Counted from the first letter of the stretch, positions 1 to 9,433 are shown. The stretch is DNA of 29,234 nucleotides from CAZEWZ01 sp964516765 (GCA_964516765.1 CAZEWZ010000023.1:1-29234), one strand, 5' to 3'. Numbers and translations are program-made. Notes: generated by a model from the sequence alone, not told the origin.

Positions 1-223
1 CTATTTCCCAATCTAAAGAACAAGCTGTTTCATCGTGATCGACTGTCCATTTTGTTGGATCAGAAAAATCGTCAGACCAGATAGGATCACCTTTTTCTTG
101 ATAAATTATTTTAGTCGGTTTAGCCATCTTATCCTTTGAAAAGGCTTTAGATGTTGAAGCTGTTTGAGCCATTGAAATGCCTGCTATCATTATGGATAGA
201 GAAAGAGAATAAATTTTTTTCAT
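1..223 (-). CDS. Secreted protein, N-terminal part only (choice-of-anchor-type, probable T9SS cargo)
   Basis: The frame starts at ATG 221-223 and runs off the left edge after 74 codons without a stop. It opens with MKKIYSLSLSIMIAGISMAQ, a classic signal peptide with a predicted cut after AQ. A Lys/Ser-rich linker follows, then IWSDDFSDPTKWTVDHDE and a later LDWEI. The pattern of an acidic DDFS.P.KW start followed by a W-E-I strand is typical of the N-terminal strand of choice-of-anchor/MAM-like beta-sandwich domains in secreted Bacteroidota proteins. Such proteins usually carry a T9SS sorting domain, but the C-terminus lies outside the window, so that part is inference. The gene lies 46 nt downstream of gcvP on the same strand and has its own well-matched promoter at 248-279. 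Confidence 0.75.
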   Translation of the reverse strand, partial: MKKIYSLSLSIMIAGISMAQTASTSKAFSKDKMAKPTKIIYQEKGDPIWSDDFSDPTKWTVDHDETACSLDWEI

Positions 224-247
224 GTTTTCGTGTTTGTTTGTGCAGTC

Positions 248-279
248 CAAATTTAACTTTTCCATATTACTATTGCAAA
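248..279 (-). promoter_or_regulatory. Bacteroidota-type promoter for the secreted protein at the left edge
   Basis: Read on the minus strand, TTTG (279-276) is followed after exactly 20 nt by TAAATTTG (255-248). This matches the Bacteroidota primary sigma consensus TTTG / TAnnTTTG with 19-21 nt spacing. Transcription would start near 241, leaving a leader of about 18 nt before the ATG at 223. The -33 box overlaps the last codons of gcvP, so the secreted protein can be transcribed independently of gcvP. Confidence 0.6.
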
Positions 280-3149
280 TTACTATCACTGTAGTTTTCA
301 ATATCAGGGCATGAACAGATTAAATTTCTATCTCCATAAGCCTGATCTACCCGACGTACAGCTGGCCAGAACTTATTCTCTTTCACCCAATTAAGAGGGA
401 ATGCAGCCTTTGATCTGGGATAGGCATAAACCCAAAGGTCTCTGGTGCATTGATCTAATGTATGCGGAGCATTTTTTAATATATTGTCTGAATCTTGAAT
501 ATTTTCTCTAACTACTGTCTCAATTTCTTTTTTAATTTCAATCATTGCTTCGCAAAATCGGTCAATTTCTTCTTTGCCCTCACTTTCTGTAGGTTCAACC
601 ATCATTGTTCCCGCTACAGGGAAAGAAACTGTAGGAGCATGATATCCATAATCCATGAGTCTTTTGGCAATATCAGTAACATCAATTCCACTTTCGGCTT
701 TAATGTCTCGACATTCAATAATCATTTCATGGGCGATTCGACCATTTGTACCTGCATAAAGAATTTTGTAATGATTCTCTAGCATAACTTTTATGTAGTT
801 TGCATTAAGAATGGCATACTTAGTTGATTCTTTTAGCCCTTTAGCCCCTAGCATTTTGATGTATGCATAAGAAATTAATAATACCAATGAGGATCCCCAG
901 GGTGCTGCAGATATTGGAGAAATACTTTTTTCTCCACCACATTTTATAATTGGATGGCCTGGAAGAAATTCTACTAATTGTTTGGCAACACCTATTGGTC
1001 CCATTCCTGGTCCTCCACCACCATGAGGAATGGCAAATGTTTTGTGAAGATTTAAGTGACATACATCGGCGCCAATTTCTCCCGGTGATGTCAGTCCAAC
1101 TTGGGCATTCATATTTGCCCCATCCATATAAACTTGGCCTCCATGTTTATGGATAAGTGAAGTTATTTCCTTAATAGCCGACTCAAAAACACCATGGGTT
1201 GATGGGTATGTAATCATTAAAGCTGAAAGTTCATTGGAATGTTTTTCTGATTTTTCTTTAAGATCTAACAGATCAATATTTCCCTGCTCATCACATTTAA
1301 CTACCACTACTTTTGTTCCAGCCATGACAGCCGAAGCAGGATTTGTTCCATGAGCCGAAGAAGGGACTAGTGTGATATTTCTATTGTAATCTCCTCTAGA
1401 ATGATGATATGCTCTAATAACCATTAGTCCAGCATACTCTCCTTGAGCACCAGAATTTGGTTGAAGTGACATTCCGGCAAATCCAGTAATCTCACATAGA
1501 TCACTCTCTAGTTCTTTGAATATTTCAAGATATCCCAGTGCTTGATCTTCAGGAATAAATGGGTGTAATGCGCTAAAGTTGCTTTCATTAAGGGGAAGCA
1601 TTTCACTAGCTGCATTTAGCTTCATTGTACAAGACCCAAGGGCTATCATCGATTGGTTTAATGATAAATCTTTTCTTTCAAGTTTTTTAATATAACGCAT
1701 CATTTCTGTTTCGGAATGATACGAGTTAAATACTTTATGACTCATAAAGTCGGTTTTCCGTCTTAATGATTCTGATAGAATAGATGAATCGGAGATTTCT
1801 AGAATTTGATTGTATTCTATACCTTTGGCTGCTGCTAATACTGCAACAATATCGTTAAGATCCGAAATTGTTGTTGTTTCATTTAAACTTATGCACAATG
1901 TTTTTTTGTCCAGATAGAGAAAATTGATTTGAGCTTCTAAAGCAATTTTGTTTACGATATCTGCTGAAACATTTTTTAAATCAATGAGCAATGTGTCAAA
2001 GAACTGTTTATTTTTTTGTTCATATCCCAATTCTTTGAGAGATGAACTCAGGGTATATGAATGATTGTGAATTCGGCTTGCAATGTGCTTGATTCCTTTT
2101 GGACCATGGTATACTCCATACATTCCCGCCATAACCGCAAGTAAAACTTGTGCTGTGCATATGTTGGATGTTGCTTTTTCTCTTTTTATGTGTTGCTCCC
2201 TAGTCTGAAGTGCCATTCGCATCGCTGGATTTCCGTCTTGGTCTTTAGACATACCAATAATACGGCCTGGAATATTTCTTTTGAAAGAATCCTTAGTAGC
2301 AAAGTATGCGGCATGAGGTCCCCCATAGCCCATAGGTATTCCAAATCTTTGGGAGGTTCCAACTACAACATCTGCCCCCCAAGATCCGGGTGGTTCAAGC
2401 AGTGCTAATGAAAGAAGATCGGCGGCTACGCATACATTTGCTTCATTATAATGAGCTTGATTAGTAAATTTTTTATAATCGTATACTTCTCCAGTAGCAG
2501 AAGGGTATTGAAGTAAACATCCAAATATTTCGGGTGTAAATTTAAAATTAAGATGATCACCTATAATTAATTCAATATCCAATGGTCGAGATCGAGTCTC
2601 CATTAATGCAATTGTTTGGGGAAGACAGTCTCTGGAAACAAAAAATTGTTTTGCATTGATTTTTTTCTTGGAGCGACTTCGTCCATTAAAGAGCATTAGC
2701 ATGGCCTCAGCAGCAGCTGTAGATTCATCTAAAAGGGAAGCATTGGCAATTTCCATCCCGGTCAAGTCAGTAACCATTGTTTGAAAATTTAAGAGGGCTT
2801 CGAGCCTTCCTTGAGCAATTTCAGCCTGATATGGGCTATATGCAGAATACCATCCTGGATTTTCAAGAATATTTCTTTGGATTACACTTGGCAGGACAGT
2901 ATGGTGATAACCCAATCCAATATAGGTCTTAAATTGTTTGTTTCTTGCTGCAAGTTCTTTAATATGACCTAAAAATTCCTGTTCGCTCATGGCGGGTTTT
3001 AAATCCATCTCATTTTTCAATCGTATAGATTTAGGAATAGTTTCAGAAATGAGCTCATCCATAGATAAAACTCCAATCTTAGATAACATATTATTCACAT
3101 CTTCCTCTCTGGGTCCGATGTGGCGAAGCAAGAACAAGTTTGTATTCAT
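270..3149 (-). CDS. gcvP: Glycine dehydrogenase (decarboxylating), P protein
   Basis: P protein of the glycine cleavage system: a PLP enzyme that decarboxylates glycine and passes the aminomethyl group to the lipoyl arm of GcvH. This is the full-length single-chain form, with N-terminal half (LRHIGPREEDV, then GLGYHHTVLP) and C-terminal half in one polypeptide. The PLP lysine is in NLHKTFAIPHGGGGPG (codon 1041-1043, residue 703 from the chosen start). The Gly-rich loop follows directly. I place the start at ATG 3147-3149, giving 959 residues, because the family begins just before LFLLRHIGPRE and because a good -7 box at 3182-3189 would start transcription at or just inside an upstream in-frame ATG (3177-3179). 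No gcvT or gcvH is visible nearby. The gene is divergent from the UbiA-like gene. Confidence 0.97.
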   Translation of the reverse strand: MNTNLFLLRHIGPREEDVNNMLSKIGVLSMDELISETIPKSIRLKNEMDLKPAMSEQEFLGHIKELAARNKQFKTYIGLGYHHTVLPSVIQRNILENPGWYSAYSPYQAEIAQGRLEALLNFQTMVTDLTGMEIANASLLDESTAAAEAMLMLFNGRSRSKKKINAKQFFVSRDCLPQTIALMETRSRPLDIELIIGDHLNFKFTPEIFGCLLQYPSATGEVYDYKKFTNQAHYNEANVCVAADLLSLALLEPPGSWGADVVVGTSQRFGIPMGYGGPHAAYFATKDSFKRNIPGRIIGMSKDQDGNPAMRMALQTREQHIKREKATSNICTAQVLLAVMAGMYGVYHGPKGIKHIASRIHNHSYTLSSSLKELGYEQKNKQFFDTLLIDLKNVSADIVNKIALEAQINFLYLDKKTLCISLNETTTISDLNDIVAVLAAAKGIEYNQILEISDSSILSESLRRKTDFMSHKVFNSYHSETEMMRYIKKLERKDLSLNQSMIALGSCTMKLNAASEMLPLNESNFSALHPFIPEDQALGYLEIFKELESDLCEITGFAGMSLQPNSGAQGEYAGLMVIRAYHHSRGDYNRNITLVPSSAHGTNPASAVMAGTKVVVVKCDEQGNIDLLDLKEKSEKHSNELSALMITYPSTHGVFESAIKEITSLIHKHGGQVYMDGANMNAQVGLTSPGEIGADVCHLNLHKTFAIPHGGGGPGMGPIGVAKQLVEFLPGHPIIKCGGEKSISPISAAPWGSSLVLLISYAYIKMLGAKGLKESTKYAILNANYIKVMLENHYKILYAGTNGRIAHEMIIECRDIKAESGIDVTDIAKRLMDYGYHAPTVSFPVAGTMMVEPTESEGKEEIDRFCEAMIEIKKEIETVVRENIQDSDNILKNAPHTLDQCTRDLWVYAYPRSKAAFPLNWVKENKFWPAVRRVDQAYGDRNLICSCPDIENYSDSNLQ

Positions 3150-3181
3150 TTTATTTTTAAATTCAGTGTTTTTATACATTG

Positions 3182-3189
3182 CAAATTTA
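3182..3189 (-). promoter_or_regulatory. Candidate -7 box for gcvP
   Basis: Minus-strand TAAATTTG fits TAnnTTTG. Initiation would be expected near 3175, about 26 nt before the preferred gcvP start at 3149 and at or inside the alternative ATG at 3179, so the box favours the shorter start. I do not find a well-spaced TTTG at -33, so this is a half match only. Confidence 0.4.
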
Positions 3190-3245
3190 CGAATTATTCA
3201 AAATAGAAGGGATTCAATTCATAAAAAAAAAACTAATTTTGAAAT

Positions 3246-4100
3246 GTGATAACACGCTTCAATTTGATTGATTTTTTTGTAGCAAGCAACTTTTATGTTT
3301 CGCTTGGAGTATCATGTCTTACAGCAATAAGTATGCATGTTTATCGGATTGAAAACTATCATCTACAAGGGTTTGTTTTCTTTTCGACGCTATTTCTGTA
3401 TAATTTTATTCGTCTGGTTCCTGGCGATTCTATTTTTAAATCTGTTAAGTCAAATCGTCATAAATTTATTTATGACCACAATATTTATCTTTGGGCCTTG
3501 GTGATTTTTTCAGGTCTTTTTTCGATTTATTTTGTTCTACCCATTTTTCGATTTATTTTGTGGCCTTTGATAATTTCTGCAGTAATATCTTTAGCTTATG
3601 GTTTGCCAATATTGAGATTTAAATCCTCTTGGAATAGAATGAGGGAAGTTCCTGGATTAAAAATTTTTCTCATTGCTTTTGTTTGGGCTATTGTAACTGA
3701 AGGCTTTCCAAACTTATTAGCTAATCAAGACTGGAGTTTATTAGCGCTTTTGGAACGGTTTTTATTTGTTGTAGCGATTACAATTCCTTTTGATATTAGA
3801 GATCTTAAATTTGACCGTAATGAAATCCTTACGATACCTCAATATTTTGGTGTAAAATGGGCAAAAGTTTTCGGGATTATTTGCTTGGTAGCTGCGGAAA
3901 TTATTTTGGCATATAGAACTTTTATTGCCGGGGAAATAAATCTAATCGGTTGTTTGGCTATATATATTACTTATGAAGTTTCTACGGTATTGGTTTACTT
4001 CAGTAAAGAACAAATGTCTGAAAGATATGTTACACTTGGAGTTGAGGGGATGTCAATTTTAATGGGTATTTTGTTCATGTTGTCTCAAGTAATACCCTAG
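3246..4100 (+). CDS. UbiA-family-like integral membrane protein, prenyltransferase candidate
   Basis: A 284-residue protein with about eight hydrophobic helices. Near residues 180-192 it has FDIRDLKFDR, resembling the second Asp-rich (DxxDxxxD-type) motif with which UbiA prenyltransferases bind the diphosphate-magnesium of their isoprenoid donor. At the place of the first motif (NDxxDxxxD) it has only LYNFIRLVPGD, near residues 51-61, so the canonical first aspartates are not clearly present. UbiA enzymes transfer prenyl chains to aromatic or other acceptors in the membrane. Whether this one is catalytic is uncertain. The frame starts at GTG 3246-3248, with an in-frame TGA just upstream (3240-3242). 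The next ATG (3333) would remove most of the first helix. TAATTTTG at 3234-3241 resembles a -7 box and would make the message almost leaderless. The gene converges on lolA with a 5-nt gap. Confidence 0.6.
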   Translation: MITRFNLIDFFVASNFYVSLGVSCLTAISMHVYRIENYHLQGFVFFSTLFLYNFIRLVPGDSIFKSVKSNRHKFIYDHNIYLWALVIFSGLFSIYFVLPIFRFILWPLIISAVISLAYGLPILRFKSSWNRMREVPGLKIFLIAFVWAIVTEGFPNLLANQDWSLLALLERFLFVVAITIPFDIRDLKFDRNEILTIPQYFGVKWAKVFGIICLVAAEIILAYRTFIAGEINLIGCLAIYITYEVSTVLVYFSKEQMSERYVTLGVEGMSILMGILFMLSQVIP

Positions 4101-4105
4101 GATTG

Positions 4106-4744
4106 TCATCTTAAATCGATGATTTCATATTCTAGATAATCAGTTTCTTTGAAGATAAATGCAGAATCATCCACTAAACTGGGAACAAATTTAGAGATTA
4201 TATATTCTGATTCCGTTGCATTCTTACCAAATTGTTTTAAGTTTTTTATTTGCATTAATTGAGTATCAATTAGTAGATTTATTTTTATATAATCTACTTC
4301 ATCAGGGCTATCAGGGAGTAATTCAATGATTTGCAAGCTTCCAACCTTTTCTCCCATTTGATAAATAAAACCACTCTCATACATTTTTAGAAAGTTTGAT
4401 GGAGTAAGAGCATCCTCATCTTCTAAATCAATTTCAGAAATTTGTATTTCCTGATCATCCTCGAGAATAGTCCAAACATTTTCTCCATCACTGATTTGTT
4501 TAATATCCATAAAAGATAAAATATACTGGTCTTTTTTAAGAATAAGGTCTCCGATTGAGCTATCCCTGATATTTTCCTCTGTGCTAATGAGTGAATATTC
4601 AAAGATGATTTCAATCGCATCAAGTTTATCCGTAGCTTCACTTACTTGATCTAACATTTTTTTGGCCAAAGGATCAGACGAAATCTGAGCTAAGGAATAA
4701 AAGGAAACCTGCAGGAAGAAAATTAAAAAGAGTAAACGAATCAT
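4106..4744 (-). CDS. lolA: LolA-like outer-membrane lipoprotein carrier protein
   Basis: A 212-residue exported protein. The signal peptide is MIRLLFLIFFLQVSFYSLAQ, followed by the LolA pattern: an N-terminal helix (DPLAKKMLDQVSEATDKLDA), then a half-barrel of strands with the block LILKKDQYILSF and the segment DGENVWTILEDDQEIQI. LolA ferries lipoproteins from the inner-membrane LolCDE complex across the periplasm. Bacteroidota generally lack a recognised LolB acceptor. The gene sits 66 nt downstream of ftsK on the same strand, a pairing often seen in Flavobacteriia, and probably shares its message. Assignment rests on fold-like sequence pattern and context, since LolA sequences are weakly conserved. 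Confidence 0.82.
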   Translation of the reverse strand: MIRLLFLIFFLQVSFYSLAQISSDPLAKKMLDQVSEATDKLDAIEIIFEYSLISTEENIRDSSIGDLILKKDQYILSFMDIKQISDGENVWTILEDDQEIQISEIDLEDEDALTPSNFLKMYESGFIYQMGEKVGSLQIIELLPDSPDEVDYIKINLLIDTQLMQIKNLKQFGKNATESEYIISKFVPSLVDDSAFIFKETDYLEYEIIDLR

Positions 4745-4810
4745 TTAACTTTGTTTATTTCTGATTTGCAAAACTAACAAATTTTTTAAGCAATAAATGG
4801 ATTAATTGCG

Positions 4811-7186
4811 TTAATCGTTTTTTCCTTCAGTGCTTAAAAGTTGTTCTAGAGAATGTTCATCCGGAATTAATACTTGCCGGGCTTTGCTTCCTTCAAATGG
4901 ACCAATAATCCCGGCGGCTTCCAATTGATCTATAATTCTCCCCGCTCTATTATAACCTAATTTTAACTTTCGTTGGAGCAAAGAGGCTGATCCTTGTTGA
5001 TGCATAACGATGACAGATGCTGCTTCTCTAAATAGAGAATCTCTATCGTTTAAATCAATTGATCCAATTGCTTTAGCTTCTTCACCTACAAATTCTGGCA
5101 ATTCAAATGCAATTGGATATCCCTGCTGATTTCCAATAAATTCAGTAAGTTTCTCTACTTCTGGTGTATCAATGAATGCACACTGTAGTCTGGTCATTTC
5201 ATTTCCATCAGAAATCAACATGTCTCCTCGTCCAATCAATTGGTTCGCTCCAGCAGCATCCATGATGGTTCTAGAATCAATGACTGAAGTTACTCTAAAG
5301 GCTATTCGTGCAGGGAAGTTTGCCTTTATTGTTCCTGTAATAATATTAGTTGTGGGCCTTTGCGTTGCTACAATTAAATGAATCCCTATGGCTCTTGCTA
5401 ATTGAGCAAGTCGAGCAATGGGGGTTTCGATTTCTTTTCCTGCGGTCATAATTAAGTCAGCAAATTCATCAATAACTAAAACAATATAAGGCAAGTATCT
5501 ATGGCCATTATCTGGATTTAATTCTCGGTTAACGAATTTGTGGTTATATTCTTTTATGTTTCTGACTTGAGCTTTTTTGAGTAAATCATAGCGGTTATCC
5601 ATTTCAATACACAAGGAATTTACTGTATTAACCACCTTTGTTGTATCGGTGATAATAGATTCTTCAGAGTCTGGAAGTTTCGCTAAAAAATGTCTTTCAA
5701 TTTTATTGTACAAGGTTAATTCTACTTTCTTTGGATCTACTAATACAAATTTTAATTGTGAGGGGTGTTTTTTGTAGAGTAGTGAGGCTAATATGGCATT
5801 CAGACCTACAGATTTACCTTGACCTGTAGCTCCAGCCATTAATAAGTGAGGCATTTTTGCTAAATCAGCCACATAGGTTTCGTTTGAAATTGTTTTCCCT
5901 AATCCAATCGGTAATTCGTAATCTGCATTCTGAAATTTTTCAGATGCTAAAATAGACTTCATTGAAACGATGCTAGGTTTACTGTTTGGTACTTCAATAC
6001 CAATGGTGCCTTTTCCAGGAAGCGGAGCGATAATTCGAATTCCAAGAGCAGCTAAACTTAATGCGATATCGTTTTCTAACCCCTTTATTTTTGAAATTCG
6101 AACACCAGGAGCGGGGATAATTTCATAAAGGGTAACGGTAGGACCAACCGTAGCTTTAATTTTTGATATTTCAATTTTGTAGTTATTTAGTGTTTCAACA
6201 ATTTGATTTTTATTTGCTTCTAACTCTTCTTTGTCAACTGTTACTTGAGAGTTTGGATACTCAATCATCAAATCAATGGTGGGATGCTGGTATCGTCCTA
6301 GATCTAGAGTCGGGTCGTACTCTCCAAACTCTTCAAGTGCTTTATTGACTTCTTTATCTGTCAAAACTTCTTCTTCCTTGACTTCTACATCCATCTGAAC
6401 TTCATTATTATTAATAGATTCCAATGGTAAAGGAGTCGTTTTTAAACTACTATTTGAGGAAGGACTTTCCTCTATAATTAATTCGGAGGATTCTTGAACC
6501 CCAAAGTCCACTTCTTGCTCTTCATTTTCTATAGTGGATACTTGGGGTATCTCTCCCAATGAATCATCAGTATCTGGATTAATGGAGCCGATTTTTGATT
6601 CTTTTCGTGTAAAGAATTTTTTAATATTTTCAGGAGTCCATCGGTAGTAGACTCCTAAGAAAATAAGCATAGAAAAGCTTAGAATAATACTAGTTCCAGT
6701 ATAGCCCAAAAGTGCATTAAGCCAGATTGAAATTTGCAACCCGTTGTGCCCACCTAGAATAGGAGATGAACTAAGGTAAAGTCCAAGGAAAGTAGCTACC
6801 CATAAATTTAAGAATAGAGAGTTTCTAAATAATCGGTTTAATTTTAAAACATACTGTTGTGTGAAAATTTGAAGTCCGGCAATGAGTAAAAAAAAAGGTA
6901 AAAGAAAAGAGGCTACCCCAAATTGTTGATAGATAAAAAATTGTCCCAAACTTGCACCAATTTTACCCAGCAAATTGTTGACTAAAATTTCTTGATCAAA
7001 AAGTAAGGAAATAGTGTTCAGTTGCATCAAATCAAAGTCTTGCTTCCAATTAAGAAGAAAAGAGAAGAAAGAGAGAAATAGAATTGTAGCAAGACATAGA
7101 AAAACAAATCCAATAATTACCTGGGCTGTTTTGTTTTTAGAGTCAATTTTGAACTGAGGATACTTACTTTTTTTTCTTTTTACCAT
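4811..7186 (-). CDS. ftsK: DNA translocase FtsK/SpoIIIE
   Basis: A 791-residue septal DNA pump that clears and aligns chromosome ends at division. Four transmembrane helices occupy roughly residues 20-175. A Glu/Ser-rich linker (about 190-290) follows, then the alpha/beta motor. Walker A is GATGQGKS near residue 452; Walker B is YIVLVIDEFADLI; a following ATQRPTTNIITG segment is typical of the family. The C-terminal gamma domain (LLQRKLKLGYNRAGRIIDQL, then EAAGIIGPFEG) is the winged helix that reads KOPS-like sequences. The length is normal for Bacteroidota, whose linker is shorter than in enterobacteria. The ATG at 7184-7186 is preceded by a -7-like box. It leads lolA. Confidence 0.96.
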   Translation of the reverse strand: MVKRKKSKYPQFKIDSKNKTAQVIIGFVFLCLATILFLSFFSFLLNWKQDFDLMQLNTISLLFDQEILVNNLLGKIGASLGQFFIYQQFGVASFLLPFFLLIAGLQIFTQQYVLKLNRLFRNSLFLNLWVATFLGLYLSSSPILGGHNGLQISIWLNALLGYTGTSIILSFSMLIFLGVYYRWTPENIKKFFTRKESKIGSINPDTDDSLGEIPQVSTIENEEQEVDFGVQESSELIIEESPSSNSSLKTTPLPLESINNNEVQMDVEVKEEEVLTDKEVNKALEEFGEYDPTLDLGRYQHPTIDLMIEYPNSQVTVDKEELEANKNQIVETLNNYKIEISKIKATVGPTVTLYEIIPAPGVRISKIKGLENDIALSLAALGIRIIAPLPGKGTIGIEVPNSKPSIVSMKSILASEKFQNADYELPIGLGKTISNETYVADLAKMPHLLMAGATGQGKSVGLNAILASLLYKKHPSQLKFVLVDPKKVELTLYNKIERHFLAKLPDSEESIITDTTKVVNTVNSLCIEMDNRYDLLKKAQVRNIKEYNHKFVNRELNPDNGHRYLPYIVLVIDEFADLIMTAGKEIETPIARLAQLARAIGIHLIVATQRPTTNIITGTIKANFPARIAFRVTSVIDSRTIMDAAGANQLIGRGDMLISDGNEMTRLQCAFIDTPEVEKLTEFIGNQQGYPIAFELPEFVGEEAKAIGSIDLNDRDSLFREAASVIVMHQQGSASLLQRKLKLGYNRAGRIIDQLEAAGIIGPFEGSKARQVLIPDEHSLEQLLSTEGKND

Positions 7187-7203
7187 AATTAAATCTATTG
7201 TTT

Positions 7204-7211
7204 CAAAAGTA
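7204..7211 (-). promoter_or_regulatory. Candidate -7 box for ftsK-lolA
   Basis: Minus-strand TACTTTTG matches TAnnTTTG and lies 17 nt before the ftsK ATG. The best upstream TTG (7229-7227) is only 15 nt away, shorter than the usual spacing, so support is partial. Confidence 0.35.
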
Positions 7212-7342
7212 ATTAAAAAGAGAAGCCAATAGCATTGCTCATTGACCTTTTATTCACCACGATATTCACATTTGAAATATGAGTACAGGTCACAAGTTTA
7301 TATAAATTAATTGTATTTTTACTTTCATTAATTTTTTAGTTT

Positions 7343-9433
7343 ATGAAAATGCGCTACATATTAATTAACCTATTCTTTCTATCTATCTCTATTGTGCATG
7401 CTCAGCAATACATTCCTAGATGTAATTTTGATTCCATTTATATAGAATCTTTAAAATCCAATGATTTTATTAAATTAATTGAATATGAGGAAATTGCTTT
7501 TGAGAAATACTTAAAAAGTAAGCATAAAGACTTTCAATCAAACTATACCATTCCAGTTGTTGTTCATATTGTTCAAAATGAAGAAAATACAGATATTGGA
7601 ATTTCCGACCTTCAAATATTTGAGCAGATTGAGATTCTTAATAATAGTTACAATGCATTAAATAATGACATTAGTCTAACCCCCAACGAATTTGATACTT
7701 TGGTGGGTAATCCTGAAATTGAGTTTTGCTTGGCAAGCGTAGATCCAAATGGATATTCGACCAACGGAATTACTCGTACGAATACTTCTGTAACTTCCTT
7801 TTCTACTGGTTTAGACAATATTAAGTATACAGATCAAGGGGGAATAGATGCATGGGATACTGACTCTTATTTAAATATCTGGGTTGGGAAAATTACCACA
7901 GGAGTTTTGGGTTATTCAAATACACCCACATCAAATATTCCTGATCATGAGCAAGGCTTGGTTGTAGGCGATTCTTATTTTGGATATTCTGATCATGCTA
8001 TTTATAACATGGGAAAAACTGCTATCCATGAGATTGGGCATTATTTAAACCTTAAACATCCATGGGGAATTGGTGGATGTGATAGTAATAATGATTTTGT
8101 GTCTGATACGCCAATCAGTGAATCGGCTTACTTTGGAAATCCTACACATCCTATTATATCTTGTGAAACAGTTGATATGTTCATGAATTATATGGATTAT
8201 GTGAATGATTCATCAATGGTTATGTTTAGCCAAGGCCAAGTAGATCGTATGCACTTTGCTTTGACTTACTATCGTTCTTCCATTATGGAATCTAACGGTT
8301 GTGGGATTCCCTCATTAATTTCAGAATATGAAATTTTCCATGCCAGTGAATTCGATGCCAGTGATGGGGAAATTAATCTTCAAATTACTTCCGGAATAGG
8401 TCCTTTTAATACTCTATATTTTTTCGATGGAGATACTATTGCTCAAGATGTTGAAACTTTATCGGGGATGTCTCCAGGAAATTATTCAGTAATAATAACT
8501 GACTCTATAGGTCAGCAAATGTCAATTGATTTCACAATTTCATACTATGGAAACTTGATAGATTCCGATAACTTTGAATCCTATACAACTGATTCCTTAT
8601 TATTTCTTCAAACTAGTAATTGGATGGCTTTTTGTCAAGATACTTTTGCTGCGAATATCGATATTATTGCACCTTTTCAGGGAAGTCAATACCTGGAAAT
8701 TAATGGGAATGACGGGCTTAATGAGGTTTCTAGAAACCTTGGTAATCTAGGCTCCAATGCCTATGAATTATCTTTTTTAATATATGTCCCACAGTCTCGT
8801 TCTGCATCCTATTCGCTATATCATGATAGTTCATGTATGGGTGGGGAGATTGCCTATCAAGTAACTTATGATGGAGCAGGGAATGGACATATTCTAACAG
8901 AGGGAGAGATGATCTCTTTCAGCTATCCTCAAGGCCAATGGTTTCGTATGTCACAATTGATTGATTTAGATCGAAATATTTTGGAGTTGTTTGTAGCAAA
9001 TCAAAAGGTTGCAGATTGGACATTTTCATCAACTATTGACGGCCCATCAGGTTTTGCTAAACTTGCTGAAATTGTATTTAATGGACAAGTAGACACTTTA
9101 CCACTAATTCATTATTTTTTGGATGATTTTAACATGACATTAGTTCCCAACTCGGATTTAATATCTTCAGAAATTGAACCTGACCATAAAGCTGTTATTT
9201 ATCCAAACCCAAGCTCAGATGTATTAAATATTCAATTTCAGAAAATTCCAAGTCAACCCTATCAAATTCTAATTATGAATTCCTTAGGTCAAACCCTTTT
9301 AAAAAGAAATCAAATTACAACAGAAAATAATCTATCTATAGATATTGGAAACTTCCCATTTGGAATGCTATATCTTCATATAAGTTCAAGTGATTCTAGA
9401 GAAGTTATTAAGTTTGTTCATGTAGATGATTGA
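7343..9433 (+). CDS. Secreted M43 (cytophagalysin-type) zinc metalloprotease with T9SS type A sorting domain
   Basis: A 696-residue secreted protease. The signal peptide is residues 1-21 (ending IVHAQ). The catalytic domain follows: IPVVVHIV strand near 69-76, zinc motif HEIGHYLNLKH at residues 229-239 (HExxHxxGxxH-like, with Leu in place of the usual Gly), and the family M43 Met-turn FMNYMDY. Conserved cysteines flank it (GGCDSNNDFVSDTP and ISCETVD). From about residue 333 there is a SprB-like beta repeat, then from about 410 a LamG/concanavalin-like sandwich containing DNFESY and GSQYLEING. The last about 80 residues (VIYPNPSSDVLNIQF to KFVHVDD) are a T9SS type A sorting domain. The protein therefore exits by the inner-membrane Sec pathway, then T9SS, to the surface or medium, and probably degrades extracellular protein. 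An alternative ATG lies 6 nt downstream of the first. The next gene starts 21 nt after. Confidence 0.92.
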   Translation: MKMRYILINLFFLSISIVHAQQYIPRCNFDSIYIESLKSNDFIKLIEYEEIAFEKYLKSKHKDFQSNYTIPVVVHIVQNEENTDIGISDLQIFEQIEILNNSYNALNNDISLTPNEFDTLVGNPEIEFCLASVDPNGYSTNGITRTNTSVTSFSTGLDNIKYTDQGGIDAWDTDSYLNIWVGKITTGVLGYSNTPTSNIPDHEQGLVVGDSYFGYSDHAIYNMGKTAIHEIGHYLNLKHPWGIGGCDSNNDFVSDTPISESAYFGNPTHPIISCETVDMFMNYMDYVNDSSMVMFSQGQVDRMHFALTYYRSSIMESNGCGIPSLISEYEIFHASEFDASDGEINLQITSGIGPFNTLYFFDGDTIAQDVETLSGMSPGNYSVIITDSIGQQMSIDFTISYYGNLIDSDNFESYTTDSLLFLQTSNWMAFCQDTFAANIDIIAPFQGSQYLEINGNDGLNEVSRNLGNLGSNAYELSFLIYVPQSRSASYSLYHDSSCMGGEIAYQVTYDGAGNGHILTEGEMISFSYPQGQWFRMSQLIDLDRNILELFVANQKVADWTFSSTIDGPSGFAKLAEIVFNGQVDTLPLIHYFLDDFNMTLVPNSDLISSEIEPDHKAVIYPNPSSDVLNIQFQKIPSQPYQILIMNSLGQTLLKRNQITTENNLSIDIGNFPFGMLYLHISSSDSREVIKFVHVDD

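Noticed and set aside
841..1156. Opposite-strand and out-of-frame open frames inside gcvP
   Set aside because: They are shadows of the gcvP frame with no start signal, domain or plausible composition. The same holds for other short frames inside ftsK, ccmF, queE and the receptors.
3150..3179. Longer gcvP start at ATG 3177-3179
   Set aside because: The extra ten residues (MYKNTEFKNK) are not in the family pattern, and the likely transcription start falls at or inside this ATG.
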